This document shows, one piece after another, positions 1 to 6,565 of a DNA stretch of 21,813 nt. The stretch comes from VGPI01 sp964482845 (GTDB lineage Bacteria > Cloacimonadota > Cloacimonadia > Cloacimonadales > Cloacimonadaceae): the NCBI GenBank assembly GCA_964482845.1, contig CAYZZE010000025.1:1-21813 (forward strand), in the 5' to 3' direction. The notes below the pieces were generated by a model, which saw only the letters and a list, made by a program, of their open reading frames with translations, searched no databases and was not told where the DNA came from. A program made the position numbers and the translations under genes. Numbering within the stretch: the stretch's first letter is position 1; each line of letters begins with the position of its first letter.

Positions 1-80
1 TTTTTTCTCCCCCATTGATCCGGACGCCACACCCGGTATTCTCACGCGGGATTGGATGTCTCATGACCCATAAACGAGGA

Positions 81-400
81 TTGCGCCTGCTGCAATCACC
101 AAATCTCGATAACGAGAGAAAGTAATATCGTCTCTCACTCCAGCGCAGGCCGCAATTACCACGGAATTTGTCTGACAGATAGTTGGATATTGCCGTAGAG
201 TCAATCGCCCAGAACTATTCAATGGTCTAAAGAAGGTTTAGATTCAAGCAGTGGCTTAAATACATTTGACCCTCTTCTTCCCTGCTTCATAACCTTAGTA
301 TAACCTTACGGGCGTAAGGTTATACTAAGGTTATACTAAGGTTATCAAGCAAGGAGGACAGTTTCAAGTCAACTCTTTGAATTTTTCATCGGTCTTCATA
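81..400 (+). repeat. Long intergenic repeat, copy A, with 79-bp palindromic core
   Basis: Bases 81-400 align, with much divergence, to 21231-21507; shared stretches include AATCACCAAAT, CTCCAGCGCAG-like, CTGTCAGATAGTT-like and AAGAAGGTTTAGATTCAAGC-like segments. The core at 280-358 is nearly identical in all three copies. Its centre is a perfect 20-bp inverted repeat (291-310 pairing with 313-332) around a 2-nt GG loop. An extra 11-bp unit ATACTAAGGTT sits on the right arm (333-343), and the outer arms (280-294 and 341-355) also pair with two mismatches. The core ends in AAGGAGGA. A terminal motif GTCAACTCTTTGAATTTTTC at 368-387 recurs near 6319 and 21727. The rest of 1-622 shows no convincing gene; a TTGACA at 427-432 has no good -10 partner, so no promoter is called for the next gene. 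Confidence 0.85.
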
Positions 401-622
401 AACACATCCGATGCCAGACATAAATCTTGACAGATTGACCCATTAGGAATCTTGAATCCTGTACAGTGGATTTTTCGGTCATTCTCGGTGTAACTGCATG
501 CCACACGTGGTATTGTATTTCTTGTTCCGGAACGATTGACTGATTCATTTGCCGACAAACGCTGTTTGACCCATGAAAGTGGGACATACACAAGATGGAA
601 GTAATAAATATGGAGACCTTGT

Positions 623-1525
623 ATGCAGATTACCAAACTTGATCAGATGTTCGAATCTCTGAAACGGAGCCAGAACAAACGCGTTGTGGCCGCCAGCGCC
701 AATGATTCACATACGATACTGGCGATCCATGAAGCAGTCAAAATGGGCATTGTTGACGGCATCTTGGTTGGTGACACCGAGATCATAGAACGGATTTGCC
801 AGGAACACAGTATCGACCCCTCAATTTTTACCATTCATCATGAAGTTACGGACAACACCTGCGCCGAGCGTGCGATCGGACTTATCCATAGCAAGGAAGG
901 CGACTTTTTGATGAAAGGGTTGATCAGTTCCGACCGTTTTATGAAAGCCGTTCTCAATAAAGAAAGTGGTCTGATGGCGCAGGGAACCGTGTTGCATCAT
1001 GTAACGGTGGCAGAGATAGCATCATATCACAAATTACTCGTCTTCGGCGATGTGGCGATCATACCGCAACCCGATCTAAATCAGAAAGTTACCATCACCA
1101 ATACGCTCATCCACGTCGCCCACATGCTGGGCATAGAGAAACCCAAAGTAGGTTTGATCGCCATATCCGAACAAGTGTTGCCCAAGATTCAATCCTGCGT
1201 GGATGCCGCTTTGATCAGCAAGATGGCACAACGTGGGCAGATCAAGGGAGCCATTGTCGAGGGGCCTTTGGCGATGGATCTGCTTGTGGACAAAGAAAGC
1301 GCCGAAATCAAAGGCGTCAGGAGCGAGGTCTGCGGAGATGTGGATTGCATTCTCTTCCCGAATGTGGAAGCAGGCAACGTGTTTTACAAAACTCTTACCA
1401 AATTGATGCATGCCGATATCGGAGCCGTGGTGGTGGGCGCCAGTGTCCCAATCGTTCTTACTTCCAGGGGTGACAGCGATCAAAACAAACTCTATTCCAT
1501 CGCCTTGGCAGCGATGATGGCCTAA
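623..1525 (+). CDS. ptb: Phosphate butyryltransferase-like phosphate acyltransferase
   Basis: A 300-residue protein of the phosphate acetyl/butyryltransferase family, which interconverts an acyl-CoA plus phosphate with an acyl phosphate plus CoA in the cytoplasm. The full length matches Ptb (about 300 residues) rather than the longer Pta proteins. Recognisable family segments are LMKGLISSDRFMKAVLN (about 96-112), the HHVTVAEIASYHKLLVFGDVAIIPQPDL stretch split across about 124-152, IVEGPLAMDLLVDKESA (about 212-228) and the late VEAGNVFYKTLTKLM segment. GGAG at 612-615 supports ATG 623. The stop is 3 bp before rpiB, so the two are probably co-transcribed. No butyrate kinase is present in the window, so the acyl chain cannot be decided; an acetyl, butyryl or branched-chain substrate would all fit. 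The family call is firm and the substrate uncertain. Confidence 0.85.
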   Translation: MQITKLDQMFESLKRSQNKRVVAASANDSHTILAIHEAVKMGIVDGILVGDTEIIERICQEHSIDPSIFTIHHEVTDNTCAERAIGLIHSKEGDFLMKGLISSDRFMKAVLNKESGLMAQGTVLHHVTVAEIASYHKLLVFGDVAIIPQPDLNQKVTITNTLIHVAHMLGIEKPKVGLIAISEQVLPKIQSCVDAALISKMAQRGQIKGAIVEGPLAMDLLVDKESAEIKGVRSEVCGDVDCILFPNVEAGNVFYKTLTKLMHADIGAVVVGASVPIVLTSRGDSDQNKLYSIALAAMMA

Positions 1526-1528
1526 ATC

Positions 1529-1966
1529 ATGGATCACAAGACCAAATTGGCAATCGCCTCCGACCATGCCGGATTTGACATGAAAGTGTCGATCATCGCC
1601 GCTTTCGATGATTTTGACTGGCATGACTTTGGCACTGATTCAGCACAGTCCATGGATTACCCCGATACCGGCATTCCTGCTGCCCAAGCAGTGGCGGAAG
1701 GTAGATGCAGTAAAGGGATTCTGATCTGCGGCAGCGGCATCGGCATGAGTATTACCGCAAACCGCGTCCCTGGAATCCGTGCCGCCCTCTGCGTTAATAC
1801 CGATTTTGCCTGCCTCTCCAGAAAACACAATGATGCCAATATCCTGGTTTTACCGGGACGTTTTATCGGCATCCCATACGCTCTGGAGATCGTAAAAACC
1901 TGGCTTGACACAGAATTTGAAGGAGGCAGACATCAGGGGCGGATCGACAAACTGGATACCGTTTAG
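1529..1966 (+). CDS. rpiB: Ribose-5-phosphate isomerase B (RpiB/LacAB family)
   Basis: A 145-residue protein of the RpiB/LacA-LacB family, which interconverts ribose 5-phosphate and ribulose 5-phosphate in the non-oxidative pentose phosphate pathway. Visible signatures are SDHAG at 11-15, the YPDTG segment at 44-48, the catalytic-type Cys67 in GILICGSGIGMSITANR, and the SRKHNDANIL segment near 105. Cys67 favours true RpiB over sugar isomerases that lack it. The length is normal (about 140-150). The start lies 3 bp after the ptb stop with no strong Shine-Dalgarno, so translational coupling is likely. A weak 6-bp hairpin followed by five T (1970-1996) lies after the stop and might end this transcript. 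Confidence 0.93.
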   Translation: MDHKTKLAIASDHAGFDMKVSIIAAFDDFDWHDFGTDSAQSMDYPDTGIPAAQAVAEGRCSKGILICGSGIGMSITANRVPGIRAALCVNTDFACLSRKHNDANILVLPGRFIGIPYALEIVKTWLDTEFEGGRHQGRIDKLDTV

Positions 1967-1999
1967 GGTATCTCACAATTAGTCCATGAGATTTTTGCC

Positions 2000-2030
2000 T
2001 TGACACGATAAGCGCTTGAAAAACTTATGT
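2000..2030 (+). promoter_or_regulatory. Possible sigma-70 promoter for the rpmH cluster
   Basis: A perfect -35 hexamer TTGACA lies at 2000-2005, in the 105-bp gap before rpmH. The -10 is not clear: ACTTAT at 2023-2028 gives a 17-bp spacer, TTATGT at 2025-2030 gives 19, and TATCAT at 2045-2050 is a good hexamer but too far from this -35. The location before a strongly expressed ribosomal cluster supports a promoter, but the exact start is unsure. Confidence 0.35.
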
Positions 2031-2071
2031 CCGAACAAAGTAAGTATCATGCATTTTAAGGAGATATATAA

Positions 2072-2206
2072 ATGAAACGCACCTATCAGCCCCATAACCG
2101 TAAGCGCAAGGGAACTCACGGCTTCAGGACGCGTATGGCAACCAAAAACGGCAGAATAGTTCTTGCCCGCCGTCGTGCCAAAGGCAGAAAGATCCTGACC
2201 GTCTGA
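2072..2206 (+). CDS. rpmH: Large ribosomal subunit protein bL34
   Basis: A 44-residue, very basic protein that begins MKRTYQPHNRKRKGTHGF and ends with ARRRAKGRKILTV. This is the textbook bL34 sequence and exactly the usual length (44-47). It is a structural protein of the 50S subunit that binds 23S rRNA. A strong Shine-Dalgarno AAGGAG at 2058-2063 sits 8 bp before ATG 2072. It heads the conserved rpmH-rnpA-yidD-yidC-khpB order; the stop is 6 bp before rnpA. dnaA, often divergent from rpmH, is not here; ptb-rpiB occupies the upstream side. Confidence 0.98.
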   Translation: MKRTYQPHNRKRKGTHGFRTRMATKNGRIVLARRRAKGRKILTV

Positions 2207-2212
2207 TGCTAC

Positions 2213-2572
2213 ATGATCCGCTGGATTCACCGGCATTCTGAATACCAGGAGTTTATCAGTGCCGATCTTGTCATCAGGACTAAGTTCTTTACCATTATTC
2301 CATTACAGACCGGCATACCGGAATTTGCCTATGGACTCACCATTAGCCGCAAAATCGGTAAAGCAGTCATTCGCAATCTCTTGCGCCGCAGGATCAAGGC
2401 ATGGTTTCGCCAAACGGCACTCCCTCTTCCCATCGGCATCAAGGTTATTCTGATCGCCAAACCTGATGCCGGTAAGTTAGCTTGGCAGCAATTGGATGCC
2501 GGATTATCAGATGTCATCACAAGAATACGGCAGGAGACCCGTGCTTTTACAAAGCCTCCTGCGACTACCTAA
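2213..2572 (+). CDS. rnpA: Ribonuclease P protein component
   Basis: A 119-residue basic protein that binds the RNase P RNA and helps it remove the 5' leader of pre-tRNAs. The core YGLTISRKIGKAVIRNLLRRRIKAWFR (about 40-66; the first part matches the usual GFSVSKKVGKAVxRN) identifies the family, and HSEYQEFISADLVIRTKFFTI corresponds to the usual N-terminal helix and strand. The classical RNR signature reads RNLLRR here, so the third residue of the motif is Leu. The protein begins a few residues later than typical homologues, but an in-frame TGA at 2204 makes ATG 2213 the earliest ATG. It overlaps yidD by about 32 bp. Position directly after rpmH makes the call secure despite divergence. Confidence 0.93.
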   Translation: MIRWIHRHSEYQEFISADLVIRTKFFTIIPLQTGIPEFAYGLTISRKIGKAVIRNLLRRRIKAWFRQTALPLPIGIKVILIAKPDAGKLAWQQLDAGLSDVITRIRQETRAFTKPPATT

Positions 2573-2777
2573 CTATCTGTTCATCTATATGATACGCTTT
2601 TATCAGATCGCCTTGTCCCCTCTGCTGCCCCGAACCTGCCGCTTTGAGCCGTCCTGCAGTCATTATGCTCTCCAGGCATTACGCCAGTACAATATCTTTA
2701 AGGCGATCTATCTCACTATTCGCCGGATCGTCCGCTGCCATCCATTTAATCCCGGCGGTTACGATCCCTTACCTTAG
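2541..2777 (+). CDS. yidD: Membrane protein insertion efficiency factor YidD
   Basis: A small YidD-family protein that assists Sec/YidC-dependent membrane insertion at the inner face of the membrane. Family signatures are IRFYQIALSPLLPRTCRFEPSC with the CRFxPSCSxYA cysteines, and the C-terminal RCHPFNPGGYDPLP. An ATG-initiated reading would begin at 2496 (93 residues) but has no ribosome site and a long overlap with rnpA. I prefer GTG 2541, preceded by AGGAG at 2532-2536: it gives 78 residues, the usual YidD length, and cuts the rnpA overlap to 32 bp. ATG 2511 is a third possibility. The stop overlaps the yidC ribosome site. Confidence 0.93.
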   Translation: MLLQSLLRLPNYLFIYMIRFYQIALSPLLPRTCRFEPSCSHYALQALRQYNIFKAIYLTIRRIVRCHPFNPGGYDPLP

Positions 2778-2786
2778 GAGGAAATC

Positions 2787-4442
2787 TTGGACAAACGCAC
2801 TCTTTTTGCGTTACTTCTGATCATGGCGCTGTTCCTGATCTTCAATCATTTTGTCTGGAAACCCCAGGCAGAACTAAAACAACAGCAAACCCAACGCCCC
2901 GCTGCGACCGCCGCCCCCTTGGACAGTCCTCCCGCTGAAACCCACACCATCCCGGAAGCCGCCCTGGAAGGGATCGAAACTGAGGGAGAGATCAATGATG
3001 AGATCATCCTGAAAAACGATCTTGTGGAAGTTACTCTCACCAATCGTGGCGGCGTGATCCGTCAGGTAAGATTATTGAGCGATCACTTCCGGATGCCGGA
3101 CGGATCGCAGGTTACGCTTATCCCGGGTGGAGGCACGATCGCCGGCCTTACGCTTAAAACCCAGCAGGGCAATATCCGCCTAAGTGATCTGATCTTATCT
3201 TATGCCCAGGACAACGAGAGAGAGATCGAATTCTTTCTGCTGCAGGATGAAGTCCGCGTCTTTTCCTCCAAGTTTGTCCTGAATGACGACTATGGTATCA
3301 ACTTTAACTTTTCGGTGGAGAACTGGCATCCCGTGTCCGGCACCATCCTGGATTTTGGCTCCGGGATCGCTGATACCGAAGCGCGACTCAAGACCAAGGG
3401 ACAGGATTATCGCTTTATCCTCAATGCCAACAACCAGATACAAAAACAGACAATGGCAAAACTGGACACTGGCAAGACCGAACCCATCAGTTCATTCAAC
3501 TGGGCAGCCATCCGCTCCAAGTATTTCGTGCTGTCGGCGAAGGAAGGAATTACGGATCATGCGATCCTGACCAATTTGTACAATGCCCAGACCATTACTT
3601 ATACCAATGAGAAGCAGGAGCCATCCCAAAGTCCCGCTTTTGTCCTCGAGTCCATGCGTGATTATCGAGGTGCCTGGCAACAGGGCTTCATGATCTACGC
3701 GGGACCCACCGACTTTGACATTCTCAAACAATACGGTTCCGAGATGGAATCCATTGTCGAACGCGGCGCCAAATGGCTGCTATGGCTTTCAAATATCTTT
3801 GCCGCCGTGCTTACCTTCCTGCACAAGATCATCCCCAATTACGGCGTGGTCATCATCATCTTCTCCATTCTGCTCAAAATCGCACTCTATCCGCTGACGC
3901 TCAAGACCACTCGTTCCATGATCAAGATGCAGAAGATGCAACCTCTGATCCAGGAACTCCAGCGCAAATACAAGGATGACCGCCAGCGTCAGCAAAAAGA
4001 ACTGATGCAACTCTACAAGGAGACTGGTACCAATCCCTTTAGCGGCTGCTGGCCATTTCTGCTCCAGATGCCGGTCTTCTTTTCGCTGTTCAATGTCCTG
4101 CGCTATTCACTGGCGATGCGCAACGCCCATTTCGTAGGCTGGATCCGTGATCTTTCCGAGCCCGATCCCTATCTTATACTGCCGATATTGATGGCGCTCT
4201 TTATGATCGTCCAACAACGGATGATGCGACCGCCGGTGCAAAATCCCGAAGATATGGACGACAAGCAACGCGCCACCTATCAAAGCACCAAGATGATGGC
4301 GTGGATCATGCCCGTCATGATGTTTTTCATCTTCAGAGGCATGCCGGCCGGACTTGTGCTCTACTGGACTACGTTCAACATCCTTAGCATCATCCATCAA
4401 TACTATATCCTCAAACACTTCAAAAAAAAGGAAGCACGATGA
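2787..4442 (+). CDS. yidC: Membrane protein insertase YidC (Oxa1/Alb3 family, long Gram-negative form)
   Basis: A 551-residue inner-membrane insertase that releases and folds Sec-delivered proteins and inserts small membrane proteins on its own. Residues 6-23 form the first membrane helix, about 25-325 the large periplasmic beta domain found only in Gram-negative YidC, and about 329-545 the conserved five-helix core (NPFSGCWPFLLQMPVFFSLF near 416; GMPAGLVLYWTTFNILS near the end), followed by a basic KHFKKKEAR tail. Lys364 in SILLKIALYPL occupies the place of the groove arginine of E. coli YidC. Translation starts at TTG 2787 with a perfect AGGAGG at 2776-2781; no ATG is well placed. The stop overlaps the khpB start (ATGA). 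Confidence 0.97.
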   Translation: MDKRTLFALLLIMALFLIFNHFVWKPQAELKQQQTQRPAATAAPLDSPPAETHTIPEAALEGIETEGEINDEIILKNDLVEVTLTNRGGVIRQVRLLSDHFRMPDGSQVTLIPGGGTIAGLTLKTQQGNIRLSDLILSYAQDNEREIEFFLLQDEVRVFSSKFVLNDDYGINFNFSVENWHPVSGTILDFGSGIADTEARLKTKGQDYRFILNANNQIQKQTMAKLDTGKTEPISSFNWAAIRSKYFVLSAKEGITDHAILTNLYNAQTITYTNEKQEPSQSPAFVLESMRDYRGAWQQGFMIYAGPTDFDILKQYGSEMESIVERGAKWLLWLSNIFAAVLTFLHKIIPNYGVVIIIFSILLKIALYPLTLKTTRSMIKMQKMQPLIQELQRKYKDDRQRQQKELMQLYKETGTNPFSGCWPFLLQMPVFFSLFNVLRYSLAMRNAHFVGWIRDLSEPDPYLILPILMALFMIVQQRMMRPPVQNPEDMDDKQRATYQSTKMMAWIMPVMMFFIFRGMPAGLVLYWTTFNILSIIHQYYILKHFKKKEAR

Positions 4443-5191
4443 AAAGTGTGGACATTACCGGTCCATCAGTGACCGAGATCATCACAAGTTATGCACGGGA
4501 GAATAGATTAAACATCGACGACCTCAGATATGAGGTTATAGACAAAGGTTCCTGCGGATTCCTCGGTATCGGCAGACGTCCTGCCACCGTCCGTTTTCTG
4601 ATCGAAGGCATCGAACAACGCATCCGCTCTTATGTGGAACAACTCATGGCGAAAATGGATGTCTATTGCACCAGCGTCAAATGCACTATGGATAAGAAAA
4701 CCGTCTATGTCGAGATCGAAAATCCTGACGATCCGGGATTCCTTATCGGCAAGAATGGATCCATGCTTGAGACCCTGCAGTTCATGGTCAACCGTGTGTT
4801 TGAAAAAAACCGTGAGATCGACCGCATCTACATTGACACCGGAAACTACCGCCAGCGACAGGAAAAATCCTTCCTTGCTCCTTTTATCCCGCTCATCAAA
4901 CAGGTAAAAACCAGCGGCAAAGCCCTCACTTTGGATCCGATGCCCTCTCCCCAACGCCGCATCATCCACCGCTTTATCGAAACCGAATCATCCTTGCGCA
5001 CGCTGACCATCGGAGATGGCGAAAATAAAAGGATCGTGGTCTTTTCCGCCAAACAAAACGAGAAGGACCTGATCAACAAAATTACCCCGGAAGCGAAAAG
5101 CATAAAAAGCCCGCCATCTCGCTCCCGGCGGACGAACCCATCCAAGAAGCCCGCGAGTAACAACCGTCCCGCTAAGAAAAGAGACACTTGA
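4439..5191 (+). CDS. khpB: RNA-binding protein KhpB (Jag; Jag_N-KH-R3H)
   Basis: A 250-residue cytoplasmic RNA-binding protein of the Jag/KhpB family, normally encoded beside yidC. Residues 4-54 form the Jag_N domain with the conserved SCGFLGIG motif (38-45). Residues about 75-150 are a KH domain with GKNG (104-107) in the GxxG position, and about 165-205 an R3H domain with Arg173 and His177. The last 30 residues are a lysine/arginine/proline tail, probably disordered and nucleic-acid binding. ATG 4439 overlaps the yidC stop as ATGA, and its own stop overlaps the next gene as TGATG, so translation is coupled on both sides. In firmicutes the family acts in sRNA/mRNA control and cell elongation; the role here is inferred. 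Confidence 0.93.
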   Translation: MKSVDITGPSVTEIITSYARENRLNIDDLRYEVIDKGSCGFLGIGRRPATVRFLIEGIEQRIRSYVEQLMAKMDVYCTSVKCTMDKKTVYVEIENPDDPGFLIGKNGSMLETLQFMVNRVFEKNREIDRIYIDTGNYRQRQEKSFLAPFIPLIKQVKTSGKALTLDPMPSPQRRIIHRFIETESSLRTLTIGDGENKRIVVFSAKQNEKDLINKITPEAKSIKSPPSRSRRTNPSKKPASNNRPAKKRDT

Positions 5192-5991
5192 TGGGTCTCA
5201 CAGTTCACAGGATCCTCGCCGGAAATTACTGGACGGATGCCGGTGCTTTTATGGGAGTAATGCCGCGCTCCATCTGGAACAAGAAACAGCAGACCGATGA
5301 GCGTCACCGGTTCCTCATGTCGCTCAATCTATTGCTGATCCGTTCGCCTGAGCGCAATCTCCTTGTCGATACCGGCATCGGAAATCGCCTCAGCGACCGC
5401 ATGAAACAGATCTACAGCCCCGACGAATTTCTGGTACCCATCTCCCTGAGCGAACTTGGTCTCAAAGATACCGACATCACCGATGTCATCATGACTCATC
5501 TCCACTTTGACCATGCTGGCGGGGTCGTCACCGGATTGGGCGACCGTGATACGCTCACTTTTCCCCGGGCCATATACTGGATCCAGAAAACCGAATGGGA
5601 GATGGCAAAAGATCCCGATGACCTGAACCGTGCCGCTTACAACTTTGAACATCAGTTATCGCTTCTGGAACACATCGGAAAGGTCGATCTGATCGAAGGG
5701 AACGTGGAAATCTGTTCCGGAGTCCGCACTATCCTGACCGGAGGACACTCCGTCGGCTCTCAGATCATCGAGGTCGATGCGGATGGCGGACTTCACATCT
5801 ATGCCGGCGACATCATCCCCACCAAACAGCATCTCCATCTTGCCGTCACCTCCGCTTACGACGTCTCCCGTGCCGATACCTTCAAAGCCAAGCGCTACAT
5901 ATACGACAAGTTACGATCAAACAATGGATACCTCCTGCTCGACCACGATAACGACCATTGGGCGATCCATATCGATGATATCCCCCACTGA
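5191..5991 (+). CDS. Metallo-beta-lactamase-fold hydrolase
   Basis: A 266-residue soluble protein of the metallo-beta-lactamase fold with a complete dinuclear metal site: THLHFDH (His103, His105, Asp107, His108), His186 in GGHSVGSQ, Asp207 in AGDIIPT and His252 in LLDHDND. The spacing and the early DTGIGN motif (60-65) resemble the AiiA/YtnP lactonase-like subgroup rather than glyoxalase II or RNase J, but the substrate cannot be read from sequence. No signal peptide is present. I start at ATG 5191, which overlaps the khpB stop (TGATG); a TTG one codon earlier is also possible. It is the last gene of the rpmH-khpB run. No clear intrinsic terminator follows; the next 574 bp hold repeat copy B and a coding-like fragment. 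Confidence 0.88.
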   Translation: MGLTVHRILAGNYWTDAGAFMGVMPRSIWNKKQQTDERHRFLMSLNLLLIRSPERNLLVDTGIGNRLSDRMKQIYSPDEFLVPISLSELGLKDTDITDVIMTHLHFDHAGGVVTGLGDRDTLTFPRAIYWIQKTEWEMAKDPDDLNRAAYNFEHQLSLLEHIGKVDLIEGNVEICSGVRTILTGGHSVGSQIIEVDADGGLHIYAGDIIPTKQHLHLAVTSAYDVSRADTFKAKRYIYDKLRSNNGYLLLDHDNDHWAIHIDDIPH

Positions 5992-6162
5992 ACCTTCCGC
6001 CTGATCGGGTGGTCAGACCACTGCCTTCTTCCCGGGGGATCCGGTAGTGGGATACGCCAGATTGATGTCGGTCCGTTTGGCGGGATTTTTCTTATCATGT
6101 AATAGAGTCCGTGTCCAAGATACCACTATATAGGACTGCGCCACCCTTCTTCCTGTCTCGCT

Positions 6163-6350
6163 TCCTCAAGAAGGTTTAGATACAAACGGATTAGTGCTTT
6201 CTCCTTAGTCCTCCCTGCTTCATAACCTTAGTATAACCTTACGGTCGTAAGGTTATACTAAGGTTATACTAAGGTTATCAAGCAAGGAGGATAGTGTCGT
6301 CCTAAATAAGTTTTTTTAGTCAACTCTCTGAATTATTCAACGGTCTTTTG
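6163..6350 (+). repeat. Intergenic repeat, copy B, with 79-bp palindromic core
   Basis: Second copy of the element, between the convergent hydrolase and cyclophilin genes. The core at 6213-6291 matches copy C exactly and copy A with one change in the loop (GT at 6244-6245 instead of GG). The upstream flank shares CTCAAGAAGGTTTAGAT-type sequence with the other copies from about 6168; farther left no similarity is obvious, so this copy is shorter. The downstream motif AGTCAACTCTCTGAATTATT at 6318-6337 recurs after copies A and C. No T-run follows the palindrome, so it does not look like an ordinary intrinsic terminator. Confidence 0.88.
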
Positions 6351-6353
6351 TTT

Positions 6354-6446
6354 GACTGGGGCAAACAGGTTGCTGGTATCAAACCATTGCGGACGAATGA
6401 CTTGGATGTGATAGATAGCGAAGTGACTATGCTGATGGATTATTGA
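6354..6446 (+). pseudogene. Coding-like fragment of unknown origin
   Basis: Directly after the last shared base of repeat copy B, one frame reads DWGKQVAGIKPLRTNDLDVI and then DSEVTMLMDY to a TGA at 6444-6446. The composition is that of a normal soluble protein C-terminus, and no start codon with a ribosome site lies upstream; the frame runs back into repeat sequence. It may be the end of a gene truncated by the repeat. I do not recognise the family. The remaining bases up to 6565 hold a perfect 12-bp palindrome (6502-6513) and nothing else I can name. Confidence 0.25.
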
Positions 6447-6565
6447 GCAGTCCCGGCAGCTAAGCGATCAACCGGCGTCCGGATCGGCATCGCATCGGCT
6501 CCGGCGATCGCCGATGTAATTGACCGGCAGCAAATTGTGAAGCGGGATCAGTGGTATGGGATAGA

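Noticed and set aside
364..636. 90-codon open frame on the - strand reading into the ptb start
   Set aside because: It overlaps the ptb start and begins in repeat sequence; it has no ribosome site, an odd composition with many Cys and Asn, and no recognisable family.
1967..2071. Replication origin next to rpmH
   Set aside because: No dnaA or dnaN gene and no cluster of DnaA boxes is visible around rpmH in this window.
6502..6513. 12-bp perfect palindrome CGGCGATCGCCG as terminator of the cyclophilin gene
   Set aside because: It has no loop and no T-run on either strand; an isolated 12-bp palindrome near a gene end is weak evidence.
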